The notes below the pieces were generated by a model. That model saw nothing but the letters and a program-made list of their open reading frames with translations. It searched no databases and was not told the DNA's origin. Shown piece after piece: positions 35,095-47,955 of a stretch of DNA of 64,000 bases (position 1 is its first letter; every line of letters starts with the position of its first letter). The DNA is from Siphonodentalium dalli (taxonomy: Eukaryota > Mollusca > Scaphopoda > Gadilida > Siphonodentaliidae): the NCBI GenBank assembly GCA_032622095.1, contig CP136064.1:143297954-143361953 (forward strand), read 5' to 3'. The position numbers and the translations under genes are program-made.

Positions 35095-35660
35095 ATGGTC
35101 ATGAGAAGAAGTTGTTTTAAGACCTACTAAATTGGCCTATTTGATCTTGAGAAGAAGTTGTTTTCGGAATTGCTATGGTGGGAAAGAGTTATGTTCCAGA
35201 CCCCACCCATATTTGACTTGGTGACCCCATTTGAACAAATCTAAATCGCAGCCACCTAGCTATTATCCTCACCAAATATGACCCCATTCTGTCTTGCAGT
35301 TCTGGAGAAAATGGTTTAAGAATTACTATAGAGGCAAAAAGTTATGTCCCTGGCTCGGCCCCAAATCTGAATCCCAGTCACCCAGAAACCTCCATACCAA
35401 ATAGAAGCTAAATAGGCCTGATGGTTCTTGAGTAGAAGTCGTTTTAAGAATTACTATGCATTAAAGTGAAAGTGTTATGACCTTTTAAGCTTCACACCTA
35501 TTTGGCCTGGTGACATCATTTGAACAAATCAGAATATGAGTCATCTAGGGATCCACACCAGATATGAATCCAATCGGTCTTATGGATCTGGAGAAGATGA
35601 CAATTGTTGATGGATAGACAGAAGGCCACCCTGACAGATGGATGGACAGAAGGAAACCCC
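35095..35660. repeat. Second pearl-like repeat family, about three core units
   Basis: Recurrent landmarks are ttgagaagaagttgtttt-like, gaattactat, agttatg.ccctg, cccatttgaacaaatc, gagtca and accaaatatgaa.cc. They repeat about every 170 bp and are followed by gatgg/gacag tetranucleotide-like sequence. Copies recur at 36232-36450 and 44325-44701. Confidence 0.6.
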
Positions 35661-36231
35661 AACAGACAAATTCAATCCAGTGTACCTCTAATTTTCCTTT
35701 GCAAAATCATGGTATAATGAGTTCACCAGAGTGGATGGTTAACAAAATAATATTAGAGCAGCACATTTTTATCAATTTGAATTTAATGACAACACATCAT
35801 GTTTATATTCCAGACTCCAGTATATCAGATGAGATTAAATCTTAATTAATGACATGTGTAGGCTAGCTGACCAAAGCTAATATCATTGACTGCACCTTAT
35901 GATGGGAGAAGTAAGTTGGGGAGGGCAGGGAGGTGGGTCTGATCCATGCTGGGAGGGGTTACAGGAAAGGGAAAGTTTAATGAGTCTCAGCGATTTCATT
36001 AAAGATTTCATAACTTTAAGTTTCATAACTCTCCCAAATGTTATGACTTCAATTTCTCATTTTTTTTAAATGTTTTTTTAAAAAATACTTAATTGAGCAA
36101 CGAGTTAAATCTCAATTAAAAATATTACTATAAAAAAAAAAATGTTATTACATCCAATATTTTTTTTGTTTTATTATTATTATTATTTATTTTTTTGGGT
36201 TAAATTGATCAAGGAGTTTAATATAACCAAT

Positions 36232-36450
36232 TTAAAAAAAAAGAGGTATGGCCTTGGATTCCAAACTATTTGACCTGGTGACCTCATTTGAACAAATCTG
36301 AATGTGAGTCACCTTGGGAACATCCACACCAAATATGAACCCATTCGGTCTAATGGTTCTTGACGGATGGACGGACAAACGGCTAGACGGATGGACAAGG
36401 AGCGATGACTATAGCACCACTGGAGACTTGGTCTCAGGTGAGATAAAAAG
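36232..36450. repeat. Second-family pearl-like repeat, 3' end
   Basis: One core unit, then a cggatggacggac run, then tatagcaccactggagac and ctcaggtgagataaaaag. The same 3' end closes the copy at 44701, which fixes the right boundary. Confidence 0.65.
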
Positions 36451-37219
36451 TTATTTATTGCCAGACAACATTCCAATAAATATGATTATGAAATTTGAGG
36501 GAAACCCAATTGATTTCCATCATGAAGACAGTTATATTTAACATATGTTAAAAATTGTTAATTTGATATCCATCTTATGGTTCTATGCTTGAGGACTTGG
36601 TCATCAACAACTTTATGAGAACCATAGGTCATTTATTGAACTTATTGTCTAGAACATTTCCCCATCAATGAATATGAACCATTCTGTTCTTGTATTATCA
36701 CTTTTTCTGTCTTCTGGTTTTGGTGGTTACCCCGAAGATCAATATGAAGTTTGGTGATGATTGGATGAGGAATGTGGTCTGTAGGGTGTGTCAAAGGATT
36801 TAGTCATGCAAAGAATAAATTCCAAGATGGTCGCTAGTGGCCATGTTTTTAACGAATTTTGGAAAATGTTTGTTTCAATCGGATGATTTGAACTGGAGTT
36901 AATATCCCGACAAGGAATGTCAATTATAATAGTCCTCCAATAATTTTGGGGGACAAATATACTTAAGCCCTTAGGCATATAGCTGGGGCCCATAGGCTAG
37001 CTGACCTACCCATTGAATTATACATGTGGACTGCATGTGCATTGTTCCTCAATGAGAGATAGGAGTCCGTTATCTGCGGCTGTCTCCGCTTGGCGGCATT
37101 ATACGCAAAGTCGGTCCAAGCGATAACTGACTAACTCCAAGCGATAAGTGGCTATAAGAACAGCAGTGGTACAATTAACGAATAACAGTATATTCTCGAT
37201 CAGAATTTAGAGAGGTCCT
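36451..37219. other. Non-coding interval
   Basis: Nothing recognised. Some low-similarity echoes of the second repeat family. Confidence 0.35.
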
Positions 37220-37355
37220 AGATAAGATAAGACAACTTTATTGCAATATAGACATCCAAATGTGGACAGGTTGCAGAAATACATGTACATAAAGACATTG
37301 AAACATGAAATAAGAGAACACAAAAATACACATATATACAAGATAGATACAACAA
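37220..37355 (-). mobile_element. LINE-type 3' end fragment (minus strand)
   Basis: Read on the minus strand it ends gcaataaagttg followed by tcttatcttatct, the same kind of short tandem tail as the LINE at 63451-63484. A 5'-truncated LINE or LINE-dependent SINE end is the simplest reading. No ORF remains. Confidence 0.5.
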
Positions 37356-37359
37356 TATG

Positions 37360-37740
37360 GTACAGAAGAAAAATTGAATTTTCTATGTCGAAAAAGGGGC
37401 ATAACTCTGCCAAAAATGGTCGGGCAGAACCTAAGTTTGAACTTGACCTGTGTTTTGCTGGGAGAAAGTAATATACCAAATTTGGTTTGAATCCGATTAA
37501 CTCTACTAAAGTTATCATCCGGAAACCAACTTTCAGGGGTTTTCTAAGTCAAAAAAGGGGCATAACTCTGGTGAAAATTGGCGGACGGATCCAGAATTCG
37601 AACTTGACCTGTCTTTTCTGCTAGTAAACCCACATACCAAATTTAATTTGGTTCACTCTAACTAAAGTTATCATCCGGAAACCTCGGACGCATGGACGGA
37701 CGCCCGTTGGGTCGGCGGACAAAAAAAATGTTTCAGTAAA
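37360..37740. mobile_element. pearl-like element, two core units
   Basis: Units beginning around 37378 and 37546 share gtcgaaaaaggggcataact (or gtcaaaaaaggggcataact) and ttcgaacttgacctg-like, with period about 168 bp. A short ggacgcatggacggacgc run follows at 37685. Core sequence relates it to 25901-26742. Confidence 0.7.
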
Positions 37741-38519
37741 CCTTCCCAGCCTCAACTCCATATAAAATGATGCACATGGCAGATTCAGTATAATTAGTAT
37801 ACAGAAACTGACAGAAGACACATTAATATGGTTATAGATAATTAATACAAGATCCATTGACAATCTCTAATATCTGTAAGTTTTTGATTAATCATGGCTA
37901 CAGATGCAAATTTCTCCAAATTGTTCGGTATCTAAGATCACTCTTGATAGAATTCAGACAACAATTTGATTCACGATTCGATGCAGTTTTAAATCTTTTG
38001 CCCAATTTGATTTAAAATGAAACCCGCTGTATGCCTAACTTTTTTGAGGAGTGCATGCAGTTCGTTGCACCCATTTAGTTCCCCCAATAGATAAATATCA
38101 ACCTCCCAATGAAAACAGTAGTAGAAATTATCAAAATTGACTACAAATTAATATAAATAAATAATCTTTTGAATAGATAAAATCTCATGCACATATTTGC
38201 TCTAAAACATTTCTCACATTATAGTTGGGATCTGGAAGCAGCTACTTTTCTAAGCTTTAGAAGCTATGACAATGGCGGATTTTAGGTCCCACCTATAGCT
38301 ACCCATTTCTCACTTCCAATATTTATTCAGGTGTCTAAAATCTCAACAATAATGCAGCTCCCAGACCCAGACAGACTGAGTACGTATGACATTTTTTGCA
38401 ATCCTGAAATGCGATAGAAAGGAGAAAGATACCTGGTAGGGATACTGTGGTACACCAGGTCTGAATATATCAGAATGTATAGTTATATTTGATAAGATTC
38501 AATACTTCCAAATAGGGAA
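37741..38519. other. Non-coding interval
   Basis: No recognised gene or repeat. Confidence 0.35.
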
Positions 38520-38933
38520 TCATTCCTTCAGTTCACCAGTTTTCAATAATTCAGAGAGTTTGACAAAAGGAGTGTGTGCTTCCACTTTCCAATCACACCC
38601 CGAGGCAGGTGAATGTTGATCAATATCCAATTTGGCGTTTCTAATTTGATCAAGAGAAAAATTGTGTAAAGTTTTGTCTCTCAAACACTTGTTTGTCAGA
38701 ATTGAACCGAGTGAAGTTAAAAGTGAAATTCGTTTGTGAAACAGATATGTCAATTTCATTGAAATTCTTTTTTGAAGTATATTAAAGATGTATAATCCGC
38801 AATTTAACGACCATGAATTACTATTTCTTCGGCTTTGTGGGTAAAAAAAAAAAATTGATTTGAGTTGAGGAACCCACCCCTCAATACTCAGCGTTCTCAG
38901 ATTTCGATTTTTGAATCTGTTTATTTTATCCAA
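38520..38933 (-). CDS. Unrecognised 137-codon ORF, possibly a terminal exon
   Basis: It is the longest minus-strand ORF outside identified mobile elements. The last 60 residues have balanced, protein-like composition, including CLRDKTLHNFSLDQIRNAKL and GCDWKVEAHTPFVKLSELLK. The first half is weaker and includes a homopolymer-derived FFF. On the minus strand a T-rich run followed by acccacaaag (complement of about 38838-38860) would make a plausible splice acceptor inside the ORF. I do not recognise the family. It could be a real last exon, an old retroelement piece or chance. Confidence 0.25.
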   Translation of the reverse strand: MDKINRFKNRNLRTLSIEGWVPQLKSIFFFYPQSRRNSNSWSLNCGLYIFNILQKRISMKLTYLFHKRISLLTSLGSILTNKCLRDKTLHNFSLDQIRNAKLDIDQHSPASGCDWKVEAHTPFVKLSELLKTGELKE

Positions 38934-40509
38934 CCTGAATTTTTGTCTGCCTAACTAAAATTCCAGTGACTTCTTCCAGAGATATATGGACAGGTGCGTA
39001 CGACTTCAGAAGAGTTTGAGAGGTCATGCAAGATCACAGTTCGTGGTGATCGATTATTTTCAGAATATAAGATGATGAAAAGTATTGCCATGCAGCAACA
39101 AAAATTTAAGTATTTTGTGATAGTTAGAGTGCAGACACATACATACTTATTTGCTAATCTGTAATCATGTTTTATTCATGCAAATATACATGTTTAATAT
39201 ACAACACCATGCTGATGGAAATCAAATTGTTTGATTACATTTGTGATGACACGTGTTGGGGATTTCCAGTTGGAACTATAGGCATCACCATATATGGAAG
39301 TTGCTCACTGTCAAAACTATCAAGAAAAAAGGACTTTATCAGCAATTATGATATCGTGCTTGGCATTGTTGTAAGTATGTATTAATGGTAATAAACTAAA
39401 TTGGATAACTAAATCAGCTTTTGATGAAATTCCATTGTTGTTGTATAAACAGGATGACCCTCAAATCGGATTGTGCATCTTTATGTGAAATCATGTGGTT
39501 ATGTATTTTTACCACACCAAATTAAAGTGATGTTTATAAACACTTTGCTGGATCTTATTTATCATTGTCTATACATGTATATCTGTAATGGCTCTCATTG
39601 GGAGAATCATTTCCAATAATTCATCGAGGATTTATAATTCAGTCCGAATGAAGGGTCGAATATTTACATTTTAACTAGTTCAAATGTCACAAAGTTATGC
39701 TTTATGAACTCATTGAAGTGAATAAATTTTCATGATACTAGGTAGACAAACTGAAATGATTTTTCACAAAGACTAGAAAGAACTTTACTGGAATATGCAC
39801 CAATTTATAGACAATCAAGGTGCTTGTGTACCAGTATACAATGATAGAAATGACCTCCTAGACACCAATCCACTTGTTATTAGGGGACCTTGTGGAGCGA
39901 GTAATCACTATCTGAGTAATATGATCAGGCGTAACTGGCAGGTCTTTTGTGCAAAACTCCCAAGTATGAAAATAACTATATACTGTATTTTCTTATCTAA
40001 TGATCCAATGATGTAACATAAAATAGAGGATGGAATCGCCCTGGGCAAAGAGAGAGTGACATCATATTACTAAATTAATGTAGTTACTCAGACATCGCCC
40101 AAGATTGTGATCATATGAATGAAGGGAGCTGGCATGTATAAAACATGCTTTACAAGTAACTAAGTTTTCTATGTGAAATCTAGCATCACAGGTCTAATTG
40201 GTGATGTAGATGCTGCTGCGCTGAAAGCATTCAATTAGAGTGATCTTTTAATAAACACCTAAATGTATGTCAGATTTGGTAACAAGAAAATCATCAGGAC
40301 ATTTGTAACCAGCTGTTTACTGATAACATATATATGAAATGTAAATGTAATAAAGAAGTGTTGCTTTTATGAATCTTTAATTCTGAATATTAGGAATCAC
40401 GTTCCACACGATTTTGTTGTCCTAATTAAATTATCATGAGTGTTAATTATTCAATAAAAACATTTTTAGTGAATATCATGAAATCTTTCCATACACCCAC
40501 TTCCTGATT
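38934..40509. other. Non-coding interval
   Basis: 39388-39490 (aataaactaa.ttggataact, gaaattcc.ttgttgt) is similar to 44990-45095, a dispersed pair. An open frame at 39167-39385 ends near gtaagta but has no recognised homology. Confidence 0.35.
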
Positions 40510-40538
40510 CCCCCCCCCCCCCCCCCCCCCCCCCCCCC
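40510..40538. repeat. Poly-C run of 29
   Basis: Uninterrupted C homopolymer, the longest in the window. Confidence 0.9.
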
Positions 40539-42771
40539 ACCGACTTATTCATAGATTCCTGTAACAATATTCTATTTGGACTGTATACAGGACCGTATGA
40601 ATAAAATGAAAACTTCCGATGACAAATCCATAACTCTAGCACAGGCTCATGAAGCAATGAAGCTTCAGGCAGATGAGCAAATTGCTTGAAAAAAATAAAA
40701 TAAAAGAAAAGATGGCGAATGGAGTATATCTTCCTTCGATGATAAAAAAAACCAACTGGATAAGGAGAACCAAAGTTTATAGCTGCAAGAATGCAAGACA
40801 GTTGGGGAAATGGCATATGCCGCTTCTGCCTATCACCTTGTCCTTGCGATGTCTATCTCTTGTGTTCACACTGAGTGCCCAATGCCTGTGGGCTGTGGGC
40901 TGACCAACTATATTAAAGTGACGGTAACCAACTCCTGGTACTTTCAATAATAGGCAGTATTTTACATCCGCCCCTGGCTCATGGTCACTGCACACATTAC
41001 AAAACTGCATGTAAAAGTGCAAAGTAATCTTTTCTGAAGTCTGTACATACAAATTCCTAAAATGGTAGATTACAAGACTGCTACTACTGTAGAGTGAGGA
41101 CATTAAGTGATAATATATTTGAGTGGACACAAATATCTTGGACATTAACAGTTAACTATGGAAAAATATATGGTAAATGAAAATTTAACGTAGGCTAATA
41201 TGCCAATTAAAATACAGAACAATAATCCACAAGACATGAGAAAACACAATAAACAATTGAACTTACCAGTCCAAAGATAATCTGCATCTTCAGAAAATAA
41301 ATCCACAAAGAGCAGATAAAATTATTATTCAACACATCCGATATGATCCATCTATCTGCAATAGTTCTGTTCGTCACATGACAAATGTTCTATAAATCGA
41401 CAAAAAAAATTATTCCATCAATAAAGAATGGGCTATACATCTACAAAAAATATTTCAACAAGTCAGCAAACTGTCCGTTTCACAAAATAAGTTCCAACAG
41501 AAATTAAAAATTCTCCAAATGTTTACTTTATTCAATTCTATGAAAGACCAACATTGAATGTACGAAAACTCAACAAGAGAAAAACACAGCTGTTGTGTAT
41601 ATCAAACTTCACCATAATGTTCACAGTGATGAAATCATAACGCTGGGGATTACCCACACAAAGTGTGATCAGCGGTGAAACTCTTGATTAATCATAAATG
41701 ACTTGGCTCCTTCCAAGCAACAGGAGCTATGAGTGGAAGGCAACTATAGTTATGTTATGTGCCTGCTTGTAGCTACAATCCCACCACACTCTCTTATTGA
41801 TTTTCTTAACTTTAACCTTCAATTGTAAACACTCAATGAACCAATCACAGTCTCCTGTTTGACCCCCTATTTCTGGTCATCATGTACAAATCTGCAATGA
41901 TTAAAGCTCCATTACTGTCACAGTGATTTCCCTTAAAGATAACTTTATCACAAGAAAGTTTGATAGAGAACTATTCAATTATGAAATGGAACGATTTTCT
42001 TTATTTCAATATGCATTCAGCTAGAATTGTTTGTACAAGTGTTTGTATAACAACAATTTGGTGAACATAACTGAACAACTGTTAGCTATTTTGTTGAGCC
42101 CTTGAAATAGTTGAATGAGAATTTCGGGCTATTTCTTAGTCATTGTGAAGTGGATAACAATAGAGCAATTCACATGCCATAGTTATTCTTTGGGTTGTTC
42201 ATGGGGATAGAGAACAGCAGTGTGAATACATGAGAAATGGGATGGAAACTGCATGTTCCTTATAATAGTGATGAATAGACTTTGTCTTGTTTGATCATTG
42301 AAGGGGATTGGCCAAAGTGATTTTTAACTTTCAATCTTTTTCTTTGAAATCTAATTGAAGGTATTTTGAAATGTTTTGGGAAAATAATTCATTTCATAGA
42401 TGATTTTCTCATTCATAGTGTGACTTGTTTGATGCTATCAACTAAACCACGAATCAAATATGTGCATAAAATGACATGCAAAAATTATTGTGCCTCTTAT
42501 TATTTATTGAAGTGCCCTGGACATTTCATGTTGGGACTGATGGGGAGTGCAGTTAGGATACAAAGTCTGATATTATTCAAGGTAGCTTGGCAGAACATTG
42601 CATAATGAGCTTGGGAATTTCAGTCTCATTCATTACCTATTTTAGTTACAATACATAGACAACACAATATGCCGAAATGAGAAATTGATGGCATTTGGGT
42701 TATTGGGGTTGTTTAAATCAAAGGCAAGTATCAACTTATGCAATATATAGGAGAATAAACTATCTTAATTT
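40539..42771. other. Non-coding interval, 2.2 kb
   Basis: No gene recognised. A minus-strand ATG at 41287 followed 21 bases later by a good donor (gtaagt) was seen but lacks supporting exons. Confidence 0.35.
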
Positions 42772-42790
42772 GGGGGGGGGGGGGGGGGGG
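42772..42790. repeat. Poly-G run of 19
   Basis: Uninterrupted G homopolymer. Confidence 0.9.
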
Positions 42791-43439
42791 TTGAGCAGTG
42801 AGCAGTGATGAGTGAGGGCTCCAACCATCATGCTCTTGTTTGACAACTGTACACTGCCCTTTTCAAGGTTGCTCATATTAAAGTGATTCCACCCCTCTGT
42901 CTGGATTCTGAAAATATTTTTATATATTACAGAGTTGGCATTGCGATCTGAACTCAGAATTTATAAGCTTTGCATTCGAAATCTCATAAAATTACAACCT
43001 GGCATTGACAATATATCAGGTATCACACAAGTGTCAATTAATATCTTTTTTTTTCTATGGATAATGACGTCTTGTTGTGGGGTAACATATGTGACAGCCA
43101 TACAATTTATTTTGTCACATTGTTGACCTGTGCATCCACATAAATGACCGGTCTAAGCATATGTTTTTGTATTTATTCTGAACTACCTTGTTATTTGACC
43201 AGCTTGTTTTTCGACCTGGACAAAGCACAAAGGAAGTACAAATAAACAAACAAGATTTTCTGCTTTTAAGAACATTTTTGTGTGCAAAGCAATTTCCAGT
43301 GAGTTCAAACAGAGGCAATTAGAGATGGGCCTGATCTAGGTGTGACTATAAAGGTATACCCCCCAATATTCAACATGTAATTCCGTGGTAGGCATTACCA
43401 TGTATTGGAATTGGGACAATAGTGTCACTGGAAACTACT

Positions 43440-43900
43440 TACCTGTACAAGTTTATATTCAAAGTAAAAAAGTTTGAATAACTCTGCCAATATGAGTCCA
43501 ACCTAACTCCAAATTGCAGGTGCAATGGATCACGTGATGACTGACTCCTGTAGCAAATCTGATTCAAATTGAACAAGAAAATTCTGAGAAAGCATCCGGA
43601 CAAAACAAAATTCAAATCTGGAGAATTCTATTTGGAAAATGGTCATAACTCAGTCAAAAATGTTTGGACCGAACTCCAAGTCACAGGTGGACAGGTTCCA
43701 ATGATGATTGACTGTAGTAGCATGATGATTGACTCCAGTAGCAAATTGAAATTGAACAAGGACTATTCTGAGAAAACATCTGGACAAAATTACTCATTTT
43801 GTCAAAACAAAGGGAATTGTCAAAATCACTTAAGACAAGTAATTCTAAACAGGGACATAGCTGGAGGTTCTCAGATCAGCAAGGCTCTTCACCTTGAAAT
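43440..43900. repeat. Diverged pearl-like core units
   Basis: Two units share ataactc.gtcaaaaatg-like, gtccaac / gaccgaactcca, aggtg.a...ggt and gaacaag...attctgagaaa.catc.ggacaaaa. A related single unit lies at about 44702-44880. No tetranucleotide tail is evident. Confidence 0.5.
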
Positions 43901-44229
43901 TTTTTAATTGCACACCACTGACAAATCTCCAACCCCCTTACCCTTTTTAAAACAAGGACAACCAGACCACAGTCCTAAGTTCACAAAATTCCTTTTGCAC
44001 ATTCCTCTTAGAATAGAATTTTACAACTGGTACCAGTACTTCAAGCTCTCAAACTTGGAAATGACCAACCTGACATTGCCCATAAAGTTAAAATTTGTGG
44101 CCATTTCGGTCTAACAGTTTAACCCGAAGTAGGAAAATATGGACTGTTACTGGTTAAAATATCAAATCTACAACTAATGTTGTATCAGGCATGTGGAATG
44201 GGGGTGTTTGTGTGTCTAAAAAACAATTC

Positions 44230-44324
44230 AAGGGTTAAAAATAAAAAAAAATAAAAAAAAATATTTTTTTTTTTTTTTTTTAATTGAGCAAGGATTTCAA
44301 TTAAAAAATATTTTATTTTTTTTT
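44230..44324. repeat. A/T-rich low-complexity tract
   Basis: Runs of a and t with ttgagcaaggatttcaatta between, similar to tracts at about 34980-35050 and 36060-36240 that also precede second-family repeats. Confidence 0.6.
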
Positions 44325-44701
44325 TAAAGAGTTATGTCCCTGGCTCGGCCTCTATTTGACGCAGTGACCCCATTTGAACAAATCTGAACACCAGTCACCC
44401 AAGACCCTCCATACCAAATATTAGCTAAATTGGCCCAATGGTTCTTGACAAGAAGTCATTCTAAGAATTACTATGGAGAAATAGAGTTATGGCCCTGGTT
44501 TCGCAACTAATTGACCTGGTGACCTCATTTGAACAAATCTGAACGTGAGTCACCTAGGGAACATTCACACCAAATATGAACCCATTCGGTCTTATATATC
44601 TGGAGAAGAAGACAATTATTGACGGATGGACAGATGGACGGACGGACAAGGAGTGATGACTATAGCTCCACCGGAGACTTCGTCTCAAGTGAGCTAAAAA
44701 G
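44325..44701. repeat. Second-family pearl-like repeat, complete 3' end
   Basis: About two core units, then gacggatggacagatggacg and tatagctccaccggagac ... ctcaagtgagctaaaaag. The segment agctccacc / ggtgagct-like can pair, giving a 3' hairpin as in the first family. Confidence 0.65.
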
Positions 44702-44880
44702 TCTGATGGACCTCATAATTGCAGGTGCATAGGTTCCCATGGTACTAATATCGGTGCCAAGTTTTAACAAAATTGACCAAAAAATGTAGGAGAAAAAGCT
44801 CGGACAAAATGGTATCTATGCCCCGATCGATGTACGGACAAGCCGATTCCAGTATACCCCTCCCCACAGCTCACTGCGGA

Positions 44881-46224
44881 AGTTGTAAACCACACACGCT
44901 CATTGTCCAAACTGCTGAGAAAAAACGTTAGTATAGGACTATTTCGGCAAACATGAAATAGGGAATTCCAATTTATTATTTATTTATTGGTAATAAACTA
45001 ATTTGGATAACTAATCGGCTTTGGTGAAATTCCGTTGTTGTAACTGGATAATACGAGGATCCTCGAATCAGATTATGTATCTTTAATTAAATGAAAGAAA
45101 GTAATATCGGAAAGAATTATGATAGATAACGAGAATACTCAAAAACATTTAAAACATTACGGTGTGCCATTTCGAGATACTCTCTTTCCGATATCTGCTA
45201 TTGGGATCTAACTGGAAACAGTCTTTATTTTCTGGTAGAAGTTTTGAGATTGTCCCTTTAAAAAATATGCTTAATAGTAGCAAATTATGGCAATACATCA
45301 TACATATTTTAATAATATATTTAATTAATAATATTGTATGAGCAACTGTTTTCAATGCCAGGAACATGACTGGTATAGGGTTAAAACTCAATGGTCACTC
45401 AATTTGTTCAGGGTATTCAGGAAACTTGGTAAGGAAATAGAAATAGATTCAGAATGTATTATTATAAATCTTCAGTCACTGTCACTTCAAATCTTTTTTC
45501 CAATAAATTATGGAACTAAAATAAACATTAAGAGTGTCACAGCTAATTAAGAGGTCTTTGTTAATTGGATGTACTATTCCTTTTTAGCCCATTCACTCTC
45601 AATGAACTTTCCCATTCAGTTTCAAAAGATGCAATGGAATGAGATGAGCGAGTGTAAGCCAGTGGTGGCAGGGGATCAATTCCGTGGAGAATCAGAATAA
45701 TGACTCTCGTTTTGATTCTCGCAAAATATCACTATTGTTTCAATTTTCAAACTGTAATGAGTACCCGATTGTCAAAGTATCAAAAGGTTCTGATTTGGCC
45801 TTTCATGCCTTTTTTTTATATCTTTTTCTCTTCTTTTGAGGGAGGGAAGGGGGGGGGGGGGTTGAAACCATGCAAGGATGCTCTTTCCAACATTTCAGTA
45901 CCTGTAATGTTGTAGCTGTTTCAAGATGTGAGTCATGTTAACCTGGCATGGTCTATTGCTACCAATGGGGCGATCAGCAACAATTATGTCCAATGTAAAT
46001 AACTCAACTCCAGTCCTCAAAGGAGTCCTTTATTTCCCCCAACGGGGATATATAATATGCAAAACTTCGCTTACCCTGTGTCAAGAAATTTCACATGGGC
46101 ATCATGGAGTAAATGTTAGCCCGAAATTAATATTACTTTTCTTCGTTATCATTTGGAATCGTATTAATCCAGCCCAAAATCGCATAATACCAGCCCAAAT
46201 ATATTGACAGTGTGTTCGTGACTA
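44881..46224. other. Non-coding interval
   Basis: No recognised gene. A G run lies at about 45850-45861. Confidence 0.35.
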
Positions 46225-47800
46225 AAAACCGCCCGGAACTGCTAGGATCCGAATCAGCCCAGACCGGCCGCATGGTGTTTAGGTGGGATTTTAGAGACCA
46301 GAACGGTGCGGGATTTCATGAAAACCCCTACACACACTGTTTGGGGCCGCAGTCACGCAGAAGTGTGGCGATATTAACCTCACTTTCCAGAATTTCAATA
46401 TGGTATCTGCATAAAAAATTGACATTACTTGCAGACTGGACCCCCATGTCGCTATCATACTGCTAAGAACTTCACGCATATATGTAGTGGAACTACCATC
46501 GACTATATTTGCATAGAAACAAGTGTGAATTGCCCACCAAAGCCATGGCAGGCAATAACACTCGAAATGGCGACATCACGATGTTTGTCGAGATGAAGCT
46601 AACAAGCCAGGACCAGGATCGCCCATGGGCCGTCTGGGGTGATTTTAGTGGCCAAAAAATTTGGATGCGTTCACATGAAAACCCACCCACGCACGGATGG
46701 GGGCTGCGGCCATGCATAAGTGTCGCTATTAACTGGTCCAGTGCTGGAAGCCCACAGTTGGACCCTATGTAAGAGTACTGGAAGCCCAGATCTGGGCTTT
46801 GGCAGTGTCACTGTATTGTTTGTTTTATAGTTTAATCATGTTTGTCAGGTAATATTTTTGAAATATTGTTACATATATAATTAAATTGTGACCTTGTGAA
46901 GTTTGATTGGATGCCAACCGATAAAATTGTCAGAAATAGTAGTTTTATTGTGAAAAGTTAGAGGAAATTGACAAATTGTTTTGCACAATGGGGTCCGACA
47001 ACCAGGCTGATATCCATAACCTAATCCGACAACCAGGCTCATGATCTTTATAACCTAATCCGACATCCAGTCTTATAACCATAACCCAATAAGACATCCA
47101 GGCTCATATTCATAACCTAATCAGATAACCAGACTCATAGCCATATCCTAATGTGGCAGCCAGGCTCATAACCATAACCTAATCTGACAACAATTGTTCT
47201 AACCATAACCCAATACGACACCCAGGCTCATAACATAATGCAATCGGACAACCAGGCTCATAAACTAATAAGATATCCAGGCTCATAACCATACTCCAAT
47301 CAGACAACCAGACTCCTAACCATAACCTAATCAGGCAACCAGACTCATAACCATAACCTTATCCCAAATGCATATATGTGTGGGGCTCAAGTTTGAGAAA
47401 AAGAATGCAAACATAGTAAATTACATACTCCAAGTCTCCAAGCATAAATTTCAATGAATTTCTGTTTACTGAAATATATATGCGCATTTCATTATGTGCA
47501 TGTAGGGTGTTTAGCAGCGAACCAGTTAACCCCTAACTTTCCAGAATTTCAATATTGTCGCAATTGTACCACGAAGAACTCCACATATGTCGGTATATCG
47601 GAACTAACGTCGACTATAGATTCACGAAGTAATAAGGAATATTGCCCAACATATCCTGTCAATTAGCCCTCGATATGTCACCATCGCAAATTATGTTCGC
47701 CGCCGATGAAGCGAACAGCCCGAACCGCCTGCGTGGCATCTAATTAGGATGATTTTAGTGGCCATGCAGCATAGTGCTAGTGTTTCTTGAAAACCCATGC
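46225..47800. repeat. About 300-bp dispersed direct repeat, three copies
   Basis: A partial copy at about 46225-46377 and fuller copies at 46378-46735 and 47524-47800 share ctttccagaatttcaatat, a tcgactata block, gattttagtggcca (or a variant) and gaaaaccca.gc.c. The 31-bp array at 46995-47362 lies between copies 2 and 3. No coding conservation seen. Confidence 0.6.
46995..47362. repeat. 31-bp minisatellite, 12 units
   Basis: Units read approximately ccgacaaccaggctcataac then cataacctaat. Most are 31 bp, with length variants from about 25 to 34 bp. Confidence 0.9.
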
Positions 47801-47846
47801 GCGCCATTCCTTGTGCGGAAGTTAATTTTAATGTACTCAGCCTTGT

Positions 47847-47955
47847 GGGGACATGAGGATATAGGGGGTTGGGTGTGCGTACTTATAGTGCATGGGGACA
47901 CTGTCGTGTCTGTTTGAACACGTAACGTGCATGTTTTCATGACTGGTTATATACC
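47847..47955. repeat. Single outlying unit of the 107-bp array
   Basis: It carries gggttgggtgtgcgtactta, gtgcatgg, acactgtcg.gtct and gcatgttttcatgactggt, matching units at 48887-49600. Confidence 0.7.

Noticed and set aside
39167-39385. 72-codon plus-strand ORF ending next to gtaagta, considered as a host exon
   Set aside because: No recognised domain, no clear acceptor upstream, and the sequence just after it belongs to a dispersed repeat also found at 44990.
41267-41287. Minus-strand ATG followed by seven codons and a strong splice donor, like a first exon of a secreted protein
   Set aside because: A donor of this quality is expected several times by chance in 64 kb, and no matching downstream exon with a conserved domain was found.
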